From assembly GCA_934292955.1 (NCBI GenBank), contig CAKQXZ010000012.1, forward strand, positions 1-42,575: a DNA stretch of 42,575 nucleotides, given 5' to 3'. Under the pieces are notes generated by a model. The model was not told the origin of the DNA, ran no database searches, and was given only the letters and a program-made list of their open reading frames with translations. This document shows, piece by piece, positions 33,046-42,081 of the stretch. The DNA comes from an uncultured Clostridia bacterium. GTDB lineage: Bacteria; Bacillota_A; Clostridia; Christensenellales; Borkfalkiaceae. The translations under genes and the position numbers were made by a program. The first letter of the stretch is position 1. Every line of letters begins with the position of its first letter.

Positions 33046-33105
33046 CTCGTTATTTAATCGTTGATAATTATCATTCTCGTTATCTAATTCTCGATGATTA
33101 TCATC
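33046..33105. repeat. Two 30-bp tandem repeats each carrying a dyad
   Basis: Units 33046-33075 and 33076-33105 both start CTCGTTAT and end ATTATCAT plus one base. Each holds a dyad: TGATAATTATCA (33062-33073) and GATGATTATCATC (33093-33105). They fill the gap between the 1331-residue surface protein gene, whose stop codon they overlap, and the permease gene. They look like an operator pair, and the half-sites resemble Fur boxes, but the spacing is not the classic one. Confidence 0.5.
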
Positions 33106-36100
33106 TGTTTGCTTTTGCTCTGTATTTGCGAGCGATAACGTAAACCGCCGCAATGCAGATTACGAACATAATACCGAAGGAACCCGAAATCGAGTTGAAA
33201 CAGCCTTGGTCGCCGCTCGAAGAATCGGGAGCGTTAACGTCGAATTCGCTTATGGCTTTAAGAACGGTTTTCAACTTCTTGTAGTTGGTAACGAACGTTT
33301 TCTGATTATAGGTAAGCGAGTTGAACTGTTTTTCAGCCGCTTCGGCTGCGGTTTTGAGCGATTCGTAGTTTTCTTTGGTGACCGTTTCGTCAAGCGCGTC
33401 GATAAGGTCGATAACCTTTTTGGCCGCTTTCTTGTCGCTTATGGTTTCTTCGGTCTTTTCGATATTGCCCTTGTACGACGTGATGCGCGATTCCGCTTCG
33501 GCAGAAACGTAAGATTTCTGCGTGTCGGTAAGTTCTCTGTATGCCGCGATAACCTTTTCGTACTCGGTCTTGCATTCGTCGAGATTATCTTCGGTTATTC
33601 CGGGCAGAGCGTCTACCATGGCGATAAAGTCGTTTACGGGCTTTAAGTCTTCTTCTGCGGTTGCGATCTTGTTGCCGACGTAAAGCAGATATCCGTAGTT
33701 GTAAATCTTTGCCTTTACTTCGTCGGTAAGTCCGTCGTATTCGCTTTTAACCGTTGCATGAGCGGCTTTGACTTCGTCGAAATTGTAAATGGTTATATTC
33801 TGTTCGAGATCGAAAATATCCGCGATAAGTTTTTCGGCTTTCGCTTTGTCTTCGCTTTCAAGACCGTCAACCGAAATATTGCGTTCGGCGCCGATATAGT
33901 AAACTTTTATAACGTTTTCGGTGTCGTGCGTGATATTGCTGCTGTAACCCGCTACGGTAAGAATGTTTTTGGCAATATATCTCGCGTCGTCGATAACGCA
34001 TTCGAGAACGGTGTCGGTTTCATCCGCAACTACCGAAACTTTAATGCCGTTTGCAACGCCGTTTTCGTCGTATACGGGAACGATTTTAATTCTTATCGCG
34101 TGAATGTTGCCGTCTGCAAGAGAAGTCTTGACGGGATCGACAACGTAGGACTGATGAATGGAAGTTCCGTCGGGTTTAATCTTGAAAGAAATTATCGAAA
34201 GCATACCCGTCGGGCTTACTTCGAGAGTATAAACTTCGCGCAGCGGGTTCCAGGGCGTAACGCTCTGTCCGTCCGCTTTGCCGTTAAGGTCAAGGAATAC
34301 CATTCTGAACGCGCCGTAAGGATCGAAAACGTTCATTGCGAATTTTGCAACAAGTTCGGAACCTGCGTTTACGGGCGTTTTGTATGCATAACACTGATGG
34401 TTGCCGCCGTCGCCGAATACTTTGAATTCGAGCGTGCCGTTTTCTTTATCGTGTTCCATACCCGCATCATAGAACGGGTCGGTCTGCCAGTTTTCGGTAG
34501 CAAGCAAGTTGCTTTCTTTATCACCCGTGAAGTTCGAGCGATCTTCAGGATTGAATACCGTCGGCTGATCGTCGTCGGTCGTTTCGTTCTGCACGATCAT
34601 GATATCGGATACGATAACGGAGTCTTTAACTTCGTCGTTGCTTGCCATACCTATCGTTAAAGTGGATTTGCGGTTGTACTGATCGGAATTGAGTATAGAA
34701 TCAAAATGAACGGTTTCGTCTATAACGATTTTAATTCTGAGCGAATCGGGCGAACCTGCCATAGAGATTTCAAGCGTGTGTTCGTTCGCGTCGAAATAGT
34801 TGGTGGTGGCTTTTACTACGGGTAACTGATTCTGTTTGCCCGTTTCCGCGTCGTTGTAATCCCACAGGAACACGCCGTCTTTGCTGATTTCGAGCGCAAC
34901 ATGTTCAAACAGCGATTCCCAATATTTGATCGCTCTTGCATCCATGGGGTTCTTCATATCGGCAAATACTACCTTGAAGCAACCTTTCTGATCCGCAACC
35001 GAAGCTTTGAATTTGAGCGTGATTTTGCTTTCTTTGCTTATCTTCTGCGACAAAGCAAGACCCGCGTTGTTGTTCGCACCCGATACGGTCGCGCCGAACG
35101 AGTTGAACGTAATACTGCTTTCGCCGAAAGTAATGTCGTCTGCGTAAGCGTCTTTAATCCAGTTGCTTTCTTCTGTAGAAACCGCCTGCGCTTCGCCGTA
35201 TTCGGGAAGCGACGGGATCGGAGCTTCTTTCATACCGCAATTGAATAAAGCCATACCGCTGTTGGATCCGCCGGAAGAAGTGTACGCCGTGAAGTTGATA
35301 AGTCCGCCCTTCTTTGCAAAGTCTGCGCCGACAGTCTTTTCAAACTCGTCGTTGCCGTCTATATTGAGTACGAATTTATATCCGTCCGCAACCTTTTCTG
35401 TAGCAACGTACAGAACGTGTGCTTTTCCGTCGCAATAATTATAAGTCGATGCGGTGTTGGTGGTAACCGATTCTTCGTGAAGTTCGGTATCGAAATATTT
35501 GAAAGATACGGTATAGAAACCATCGTGAAGAGTAATCTGGAAAAGATAGTCGCCCTTTGCCGAAGGATCTTTCTCTGCGCCGTTGTTGGCGTAAGATTTA
35601 TTGCCGAAAACAAAGAAGTTCCAGTTATTGTTAATTCCGTCGTCGAGATTGAGCGACTTGAACGCAAAACCTATTTCGCCGCCGAGATCTGCGGGAGTAT
35701 TGAGTTTTACAAGAGCCGCGCTCTTAACTATGAGTTTGCCGTCATCTACCGTCGCGCCCGCCTGCACCCAGTTGGTTATTTCGGCTGCAAGGTCTGCGCC
35801 TTCATATCTGCTTTCGGGCAGAATTTCGGGTTCGGACTTTTTGGAATTACCCATTTCGCTGAACACGGTAGTAAAACCGGTGCCGCCGCAAATCATCGAA
35901 AAATACAGTCCGTCGGCTGCTTTGAGCGCGCCGTTTTCCAAAGTCTTGTCGCAAAGGGCAACGCCGTCTACGGATATGGTGAATTTCCAGCCGTTTTCCG
36001 TAAGTTCGGTCTTATACTCGAGTCTGTGAGTCGCACCGCCGAACACGTCGTTTACGTCATTGAATATGTTTTTAACTTCCGTTTCGCTGTTTTTATCTTT

Positions 36101-37096
36101 GTAAATAACTTTGAATACGTTCCACTGTTTGTTGAACTGAACCTGAATATAGAAATCGTTTTCGTTTTCCAAAGCCGCCTCAGCCGTAGTCGCGCCGTCG
36201 GAAGCCGATTTATTTCCGAGATAGAACGAAGGCCATGCTCCGTCGTCTGCGGTAATGCTGAAATTATAACCGAACGTGCCGATCGTATCGAGAGCGTCGT
36301 TGAGTTTTACACCGTAAGGCCCGGGACCTACGGTAAGAAGTGAATTTTCAACCGAAAGATTACCGCTCGTCGCGCTCCAGTAAGAAGCCGAAGCAGCGTA
36401 GTCCTTTTCGAGTTCGACGGGAACGGCGGGAGCCTTGATAGACATATTGCTGAGTTCGTAACCCGCGCTGCCGCCCGAAACTCTTATCTGAAAATACAGA
36501 TTTTCGTCCGAGCCGAATTTTCCGTCGGTGAAAGTTTTGCGAACCTGCTCTACTCCGTCTACATAGTAAACGAGCGTCCAGCCGCTTTCGGTGCTTTCGG
36601 TAACGAATTTCTGAACGTGTTCGTTTCCGTCGAAATATGTCTTAAGATCACCGTCTGTAAGCGACAGCTTTTCTTCCGCGCCCGCGGTAATGTAGTTAAG
36701 CGTGTTAAAACCCGTGTTGCTGCACCAGGTAAGTTTAAGCATGAAGTTATCCGCGCCGATAGAATCTTTATTATGCGTATTCGTATCGACTTCGGTGATA
36801 TCAGACAAAGCGATAAACATCCATGACGAAGCCGGGGCGGAAGGACTGCTTTCAACGCCTTTGAACGTATACTCGAACTCGGTCCCCATAGGAATTGCCT
36901 GAGTAAGTCTCGCGTATGACGCGCCCGCATTTGCCTTCAAGCCCGTATCGGTTGCCGTCGCCGCAATCGTAGCCCATTTGGACGAGTCGGCGGCGATATC
37001 CGTCGCGCTTGCGCTTCTTAAATTCATTGTGCCGAATCCGAACGTCAAAGACAGACAGAATATAAGCATCAATGTAATTAAGCCTGTTTTTCTCAT
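33101..37096 (-). CDS. Large secreted multi-module surface protein with C-terminal Cys/transmembrane anchor, likely glycan-binding
   Basis: The 1331-residue product has a signal peptide (about 1-31, ending SASA), then about five beta-sandwich modules of some 200 residues each, with concanavalin/LamG-like phrases (FEYTFKGVESS, FYLGNKSASDG, WNFFVFGNKSYAN, KGCFKVVFADM, GAFRMVFLDLNG). Residues 1073-1289 are helical, with three repeats of about 70 residues ending L-(T)-x-x-(V/Q)-K (SEYDGLTDEVKAKIYNYG; YRELTDTQKSYVS; FNSLTYNQKTFVTNY), like FIVAR-type stalks. The C-terminus has SSGDQGCFNSISGSFG, a hydrophobic helix and the basic tail ARKYRAKANR: an anchor without LPXTG. CGGAGGTAAAAT precedes the start. 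Likely captures glycan at the surface. No enzyme motif seen. Confidence 0.85.
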   Translation of the reverse strand: MRKTGLITLMLIFCLSLTFGFGTMNLRSASATDIAADSSKWATIAATATDTGLKANAGASYARLTQAIPMGTEFEYTFKGVESSPSAPASSWMFIALSDITEVDTNTHNKDSIGADNFMLKLTWCSNTGFNTLNYITAGAEEKLSLTDGDLKTYFDGNEHVQKFVTESTESGWTLVYYVDGVEQVRKTFTDGKFGSDENLYFQIRVSGGSAGYELSNMSIKAPAVPVELEKDYAASASYWSATSGNLSVENSLLTVGPGPYGVKLNDALDTIGTFGYNFSITADDGAWPSFYLGNKSASDGATTAEAALENENDFYIQVQFNKQWNVFKVIYKDKNSETEVKNIFNDVNDVFGGATHRLEYKTELTENGWKFTISVDGVALCDKTLENGALKAADGLYFSMICGGTGFTTVFSEMGNSKKSEPEILPESRYEGADLAAEITNWVQAGATVDDGKLIVKSAALVKLNTPADLGGEIGFAFKSLNLDDGINNNWNFFVFGNKSYANNGAEKDPSAKGDYLFQITLHDGFYTVSFKYFDTELHEESVTTNTASTYNYCDGKAHVLYVATEKVADGYKFVLNIDGNDEFEKTVGADFAKKGGLINFTAYTSSGGSNSGMALFNCGMKEAPIPSLPEYGEAQAVSTEESNWIKDAYADDITFGESSITFNSFGATVSGANNNAGLALSQKISKESKITLKFKASVADQKGCFKVVFADMKNPMDARAIKYWESLFEHVALEISKDGVFLWDYNDAETGKQNQLPVVKATTNYFDANEHTLEISMAGSPDSLRIKIVIDETVHFDSILNSDQYNRKSTLTIGMASNDEVKDSVIVSDIMIVQNETTDDDQPTVFNPEDRSNFTGDKESNLLATENWQTDPFYDAGMEHDKENGTLEFKVFGDGGNHQCYAYKTPVNAGSELVAKFAMNVFDPYGAFRMVFLDLNGKADGQSVTPWNPLREVYTLEVSPTGMLSIISFKIKPDGTSIHQSYVVDPVKTSLADGNIHAIRIKIVPVYDENGVANGIKVSVVADETDTVLECVIDDARYIAKNILTVAGYSSNITHDTENVIKVYYIGAERNISVDGLESEDKAKAEKLIADIFDLEQNITIYNFDEVKAAHATVKSEYDGLTDEVKAKIYNYGYLLYVGNKIATAEEDLKPVNDFIAMVDALPGITEDNLDECKTEYEKVIAAYRELTDTQKSYVSAEAESRITSYKGNIEKTEETISDKKAAKKVIDLIDALDETVTKENYESLKTAAEAAEKQFNSLTYNQKTFVTNYKKLKTVLKAISEFDVNAPDSSSGDQGCFNSISGSFGIMFVICIAAVYVIARKYRAKANR

Positions 37097-37160
37097 ATTT
37101 TACCTCCGATATTTTTATCAAACGATCGTGCGATCGCCTTAATTTACACTTTTTGTTTCT

Positions 37161-37453
37161 TAGGGATTCCAATCATTATCACTAATTACCCAAAAGGCGA
37201 CTTTTTAGCCCTTTTCCGCAAACACTCAAAACGCAGTACGGCAAGTACATCATTTATCGTGTTTGCAAAAAATCATCTAAAAATACGCACTTTTCGGTGC
37301 TGTGCATTTTTGCGGGTAAGAAATCGCCGCTTGCGGTACGGTTTTTGCAAGGCAAACAAACAAAACTGTATGCCATACGTTGCAGTTTGTTTAACGCAGC
37401 AAAAACCGATTTATTACCGCAAAAATAATTAGTGATGACGAATGGAATCCCTA
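37161..37453. mobile_element. MITE-like element with 28-bp imperfect terminal inverted repeats
   Basis: Left end TAGGGATTCCAATCATTATC (37161-37180, continuing to 37188) and right end (37426-37453, inverted) match at 25 of 28 positions. Both ends start with TA, so the element may be 289 bp flanked by a TA duplication, as for IS630/Tc1-type elements. Inside are nested stems: GCAAACAC/GTGTTTGC (37218-37266), and CGGTTTTTGC/GCAAAAACCG (37339-37408) enclosing AAACAAAC/GTTTGTTT. There is no coding capacity. It separates the GH78 gene, whose stop lies seven bases beyond, from the surface-protein gene, filling most of the 363-base gap. Confidence 0.72.
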
Positions 37454-37459
37454 CGATTT

Positions 37460-39745
37460 TTATTTTGCCGTAATGTTACTTGCCGCAAATCGGATTTTTG
37501 TTAAAACCCATTCGTTTTTGCCTTGCGGAAGATTTTTTTCTTTCTCCCCGTCGGAAAACACATAGCCGTTTATCTTCATTTTCCCCGAAAAACCGCTGTT
37601 TCCGACCGATAGGCGTACTTCATTGCCGTTTATTCTTTCCCATTCGACCAAAACCGCGCCGTTTTTATCTGCGCGCGAACATCTTGCGCGAGATATTCCG
37701 AGTTCGGTTTCGGGCGAAATTTCAACTACTCCGCAGGACTTTATTTTCAGCCCGCCGATATACTTATAAAAACAAGCCGAAACATGCCCCCAGAAATGGT
37801 GATTCATAGAAAGAATGCCTTCGCCGTCTACCCGTTCAAGCGTATCCGGCTCTTCTTTCAATAAATAAAATCTTTCCCACAAAGCGGTCGCGCCGTGATC
37901 TACCCAATATTTGTACGACGGAAAACCGTCGGCAACGATGCTGTTATACGCCGTTTTTGCAAAACCCGCTTTGGCAAGTTCGTCGAAAATATATCTTGCG
38001 CCGATCACGCCGACGTGGAATTTGCCGCCGTTTTTCTCTACAAGTTCTTTAAGATATACTCTCGCGCCGTCAAGTTCTTCATTATTGAATGCGCCCGCAT
38101 GTATCGCGAACGCCTGCGCCGTTTGCGTATCGCACACAACGCAGTTTTTGTTTATCCATTTTTTTCTGAACGAACTGATTGTTTCTTCGCGAAGTTCGTT
38201 AAAAATTTTTACCGCTTCGGTTTTTCCGATTTCGTTTGCCAGGAACGCCGCCTTTTTTGCAAATTCTACAACGCAAAGTGAATCGGTTACTTCGAGCGGC
38301 GTACTCGGCGCTTCGCCTAATTTACTGCCCGTTTCGCACCAGTCGCCAAGCCCGAAAGCATATAACCCGTCCTGATTTTTCCTTGTTTTAAGATAATCGT
38401 AATAACGCTCGATTTTATCGAAACAAGCGGCTATAGGTCGTTTATCGCCATAAAACTTGTATGTTCTGTAAGGAATTTCTATAAGCGCGCTGTCCCATGC
38501 GGGTCCGTTTCCCCAAGCAAATCCCCAACCCGCGGTCGGAGCAATCCCCGGAAGTTCTCCACTTTCTTTTTGCGCCGCGCACAGCGTTTTATGCCAGCAT
38601 TCAAGCACCTTTCGGCAATCGAAATTATAATAGAATTGCTCGGTTGATAAAGCTGCGTCGGCAGTCCATCCGTTCTTTTCGCGTTGCGGACAGTCGGTAG
38701 GAATAGACACAAGGTTGGATAAATCGCTCCTTATCGTGCATTCCTGAATTTTGTTTACCGTTTCGTTATCGCAAGAAAAAGTACCCGAAACGGCAAAGTC
38801 GGAATGTATGACGACAGCGGTAATCAGATCTGCCGTCGCCTGACTTTCTTCAAGACCTTTTATAAGCACATATCTGTATCCGTGATAGGTAAAAGTCGGG
38901 CTATAGGTCTGTTTTCCGCACTTTAACACATATTGGTCGTGCTGAACGTAGTCTATGGGTTTGTTGTCGTTCATCACGGTGGAAATATCGAATTTGCCGC
39001 GACTGAACAGTTCGCCGAAATAAAGATCCAACGTCTGTCCGCTTTCGCCGCAGATATTAAGCCGATAAACCGCGGCTATATCTTTACCGAAATCGTAAAC
39101 GTATCCGTCTTCGGTTTTATAAATACCCACCGCGCTTATTTCTTCGAAAGTTTTAACCGGAAGATCTTCGCATTTTGTATATTCACCTTTAGGTGTTTTT
39201 GCATAAACGGCGAAAGGATATTGTTCTTCGTCCACAAAATCAAAGGACAAGATATCGTCTTTTTCAAGCCGCGCGTCGTAACGCTCGCCTGCTCTCAGAT
39301 CGTCAAAAGTTATAGCCGACGGAACAGCCCTGAACGTATCGTCGCTTGTAAGAATAACTCCGTCTTCGTCGTAAATTTTAATAAACAATTTCGGAGCGGA
39401 ACGGAAAGCCGCGCTTTCAAAATCCCAGACACCGCCGTCCATCGAGTTATTAAAACCGTTGCCGAGAAGAACGCAAACTACGTTTTTCTCCCGAAGAAGT
39501 TCGGTCAGGTCGTATTCGTCGTAATATATAATATCGTCGGGATTGGTGATCGCGGGAGCAAAATACCCCTTGGTTACGTCTACTCCGTTTACGAAAAGTC
39601 TGTAAAAGCCCGCAACGGAAATTTCCGCCGTTACTTTCTTTCCGTTCGGCTTATAAAAAAATTTTTTACGCAGAACGGGCGCGTTTACGTGGCTGACGCG
39701 CGTGCAATATTTTTCGCCCGCCGAAATATACTTTCTGTCTTCCAT
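37460..39745 (-). CDS. GH78 family alpha-L-rhamnosidase
   Basis: The 761-residue enzyme has no signal peptide. It has N-terminal beta domains (AEISVAGFYRLFVNGVDV, LLGNGFNN), then the (alpha/alpha)6 barrel with TDCPQREKNGWTADA near residue 355, where the Glu of REKNGW is the expected general acid, and GIAPTAGWGFAWGNGPAWDS. The later motif, usually NHxxxGxVSEWxY, reads NHHFWGHVSACFYKY here, so the usual base Glu is Ala; this may be a subgroup trait or indicate altered activity. It lies 12 bases after the epimerase gene, with little sign of a Shine-Dalgarno. It suggests a rhamnose-containing glycan. Confidence 0.92.
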   Translation of the reverse strand: MEDRKYISAGEKYCTRVSHVNAPVLRKKFFYKPNGKKVTAEISVAGFYRLFVNGVDVTKGYFAPAITNPDDIIYYDEYDLTELLREKNVVCVLLGNGFNNSMDGGVWDFESAAFRSAPKLFIKIYDEDGVILTSDDTFRAVPSAITFDDLRAGERYDARLEKDDILSFDFVDEEQYPFAVYAKTPKGEYTKCEDLPVKTFEEISAVGIYKTEDGYVYDFGKDIAAVYRLNICGESGQTLDLYFGELFSRGKFDISTVMNDNKPIDYVQHDQYVLKCGKQTYSPTFTYHGYRYVLIKGLEESQATADLITAVVIHSDFAVSGTFSCDNETVNKIQECTIRSDLSNLVSIPTDCPQREKNGWTADAALSTEQFYYNFDCRKVLECWHKTLCAAQKESGELPGIAPTAGWGFAWGNGPAWDSALIEIPYRTYKFYGDKRPIAACFDKIERYYDYLKTRKNQDGLYAFGLGDWCETGSKLGEAPSTPLEVTDSLCVVEFAKKAAFLANEIGKTEAVKIFNELREETISSFRKKWINKNCVVCDTQTAQAFAIHAGAFNNEELDGARVYLKELVEKNGGKFHVGVIGARYIFDELAKAGFAKTAYNSIVADGFPSYKYWVDHGATALWERFYLLKEEPDTLERVDGEGILSMNHHFWGHVSACFYKYIGGLKIKSCGVVEISPETELGISRARCSRADKNGAVLVEWERINGNEVRLSVGNSGFSGKMKINGYVFSDGEKEKNLPQGKNEWVLTKIRFAASNITAK

Positions 39746-39757
39746 TTCAATAAAAAA

Positions 39758-40981
39758 TTACAAAAGTTCGGGAAGTTTTGCGTTTTCGTCTTCGATTGAA
39801 GAAAGCAGGGCTTCGCATAGCATCAGACATCTAGGCAGATGATAAGGTCCTTTCCACAGCGAACCTTTCTGCGTATGCGAAACGGTGCCGTCGCGATGCA
39901 GGTATCCGTACCACTCGCCGAACTCTTTATCGGCAAAGTGCTCGAAAGCGTATTTATGAATTTTTTCGAACCACTCGAAGTACTTTTCGTCGCCCGTAAG
40001 TTTATATGCGGTAAGAGTGGAAATAAGACACTCGTTATGAACCCACCATAGTTTCATATCGTATTCGAGTTGCTCGCACGGGCGGTTTTTTGCGTCCCTG
40101 AAATAAAACATTCCGCCGTACTCTTTATCCCAGCCGATTTCGAGCGACCATTCAAGAATATTCAACGTTTTTTCAAGCAGTTCTTTGTTTTCGGTCTGCG
40201 CCGCGTAGTTCATTAAAAACCACGAATTTTCTATCGAATGACCGGGGTTTATCGTTCTGCCCGTCGGGTTATCTAAAAACTCGCCGTGAATACCGACGTT
40301 TTCAAGCACGCACTTCATATCTTCTTTATAATGCAGCCCGATCATATCGTCTATAAGCGACTGTATGATTTCATCGTAATATCCCGCTTTTTCGCTGTCT
40401 ATACGTCTTAATGTCTGCGCCGAACTTACAAGCACCATCGGGTTTGCGTTGGAATGCAGATTTCTGACCTTTGCGTTTTCTTTGGGGGTAATCTTAAACG
40501 GATCGGTTTCGGGATTGCGGTAAATAGAATACATCAGATCAAAATATTTTTCGGCAAGCATAAGGTCTTCTTTATCGCCGGTAATTCCGTAATACTCGGC
40601 AAAACCTACTACGAGAAAACTTTCCGAAAAGAAATATCTGCGCTTACGCAGCGGCTTGCCGTCGCGCGTTACGGTAAAGAACATTCTGCCGTCTGAGTCT
40701 ATGCAGTATTTTTTTATGAATTCCGCGCCGCTTTTTGCCGCCCTTACCCATTCGTCTTTTTTGCCGTAAACGTTGCACAGTTTGGAAAAAGTCCACAAAC
40801 ACCGACCCTGAAACCATACGCTTTTATCGGTGTTATATTCTTTGCCTTCGCGGTCTACGCTTGAAATGAAACCGCCGTACTCTTTATCGATAAGGTCAGA
40901 CTTCATCCAGAACGGTACTACGTTGTCGAGCAGGAAATCGTGATAAAACTTCTTCAGTTCGGATACTCTTTGCTTTTTCAT
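39758..40981 (-). CDS. AGE family epimerase/isomerase
   Basis: Members of the N-acylglucosamine 2-epimerase superfamily isomerise or epimerise sugars at C2 (N-acetylglucosamine, cellobiose, mannose). The 407-residue product is a full-length (alpha/alpha)6 barrel with the family's active-site blocks NPGHSIENSWFL (about 245-256), WWVHNE (about 315-320) and WKGPYHLPR near the C-terminus, giving the conserved catalytic histidines. No signal peptide. Length is that of the cellobiose/mannose-type enzymes. GGGAGAAAATAAA before its ATG lies at the end of the previous gene. Substrate cannot be decided from sequence. Confidence 0.9.
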   Translation of the reverse strand: MKKQRVSELKKFYHDFLLDNVVPFWMKSDLIDKEYGGFISSVDREGKEYNTDKSVWFQGRCLWTFSKLCNVYGKKDEWVRAAKSGAEFIKKYCIDSDGRMFFTVTRDGKPLRKRRYFFSESFLVVGFAEYYGITGDKEDLMLAEKYFDLMYSIYRNPETDPFKITPKENAKVRNLHSNANPMVLVSSAQTLRRIDSEKAGYYDEIIQSLIDDMIGLHYKEDMKCVLENVGIHGEFLDNPTGRTINPGHSIENSWFLMNYAAQTENKELLEKTLNILEWSLEIGWDKEYGGMFYFRDAKNRPCEQLEYDMKLWWVHNECLISTLTAYKLTGDEKYFEWFEKIHKYAFEHFADKEFGEWYGYLHRDGTVSHTQKGSLWKGPYHLPRCLMLCEALLSSIEDENAKLPELL

Positions 40982-40983
40982 TT

Positions 40984-41883
40984 TTATTTTCTCCCATAAT
41001 AATCCTTATATAAGTTAAAAAGGTTGCGAGCCGACGGATATATCGACTGCGGACTTAAAAAATGCGAAAATTCGAACGTTATGAATTTTTCGACGTAAGG
41101 TTTGGTTTCTTTTATTTTGGAACGCAGATGATCGAACCCGATCGGATAATACATGTGTCTTACGTCGCGCTCGAAAGTTTCCACGTTAGACCACAGGCTT
41201 ATCCCGTATTTATTGCAAAGTTCTTTTGCGGGTCCGAAATAATCGCCCATTGAACCCAACGGCGCAGTTCCGTCCTGAAATGCGCAAATATCCACATTGC
41301 CGTTAAAGCCCGCGTAAACATCGTCCCATTCGTCGAAAAATCTTTCTTTCGAAAACGCAGCCTGACCGGTTACGGGACTTTTGAAGAACGGGCTTAATAA
41401 GACCTTTTTGTCGGGCGCGGCGTCTTTGCACATAGAAGCAAGGCACTTTGTAAGAATTGCTATGTTTCCGCTGTTGCAATTGGTTTCGTGCGGAACGTAC
41501 CAACCCTTGAACGACGAATAATCTTTATATCTTTTCATCGCTTCGGCAATAAAATATTTGTTTTCGTTTATTTCGGTGCGGTAATCGCCGTCGTTCCAGT
41601 TTATATTCGATATATATAGTCCGAGATAAACCTGCATATCGCGCTTTTCGGCTTCCTGCATGATAAACGCGACGAAATCGTCTTCAGACCAGCAAAAAAA
41701 GTGTTCGGACGGAAAAATGGTTCTTCCGTTGAACCCGCCCCTTATAAACACGAGCGTATCTATTCCGACTTCGCTCATATAATCAAGATCTTTTGCCCAT
41801 TGTTCCCTTGTCCAGTTGGACGCGGGTATGTCATATGTTATATCGTCGATAAACGTTCCCGATAAGGGGTAATTTGTTTTCAT
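40984..41883 (-). CDS. DUF4434-like TIM-barrel protein, putative glycoside hydrolase
   Basis: The 299-residue product opens with PLSGTFIDDITYDIPASNWT and REQWAKDLDYMSEVGIDTLV, the pattern of the DUF4434 family, which has a glycosidase-like barrel. Later blocks are MQVYLGLYIS, FKGWYVPHETN (a candidate acidic residue in PHET), VLLSPFF and ISLWSNVETFER (candidate Glu in NVET). It lacks a signal peptide, so is probably cytoplasmic. First gene of the operon, with CGGGAGGACTT before the ATG and a good promoter upstream. Exact activity unknown. Confidence 0.78.
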   Translation of the reverse strand: MKTNYPLSGTFIDDITYDIPASNWTREQWAKDLDYMSEVGIDTLVFIRGGFNGRTIFPSEHFFCWSEDDFVAFIMQEAEKRDMQVYLGLYISNINWNDGDYRTEINENKYFIAEAMKRYKDYSSFKGWYVPHETNCNSGNIAILTKCLASMCKDAAPDKKVLLSPFFKSPVTGQAAFSKERFFDEWDDVYAGFNGNVDICAFQDGTAPLGSMGDYFGPAKELCNKYGISLWSNVETFERDVRHMYYPIGFDHLRSKIKETKPYVEKFITFEFSHFLSPQSIYPSARNLFNLYKDYYGRK

Positions 41884-41920
41884 AAGTCCTCCCGATACGC
41901 ATTTGTTCAGTATCGATTAC

Positions 41921-41949
41921 ATTATATTTCGTAAATGCGGATAATGCAA
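41921..41949 (-). promoter_or_regulatory. Sigma-A-type promoter of the glycan operon
   Basis: Minus strand TTGCAT, 17-base spacer, TATAAT; predicted leader of about 30 bases before the ATG at 41883. Within the 198-base divergent region shared with the AraC-type regulator, the likely controller. Confidence 0.7.
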
Positions 41950-42043
41950 TAACTTGTTACCGCCAATTATTTATCCTGTTTTTGTTTTTTACGGTTTTTA
42001 TTGCTCAAAATCTAATTTTATTTTACCCAATTACCGAATTTAG

Positions 42044-42072
42044 TTGATAAATTTCAATTTGTCGGTTATAAT
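42044..42072 (+). promoter_or_regulatory. Sigma-A-type promoter of the AraC-type regulator
   Basis: Plus strand TTGATA, 17-base spacer, TATAAT. The -10 ends only nine bases before the ATG at 42082, so transcription would begin within about three bases of the start codon. Confidence 0.6.
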
Positions 42073-42081
42073 CGTATCGTT

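Noticed and set aside
33062..33073. Classic Fur box
   Set aside because: Half-sites are similar but the centre base and flanks of the 7-1-7 Fur consensus are missing, and no iron gene is near; kept only as an unnamed dyad.
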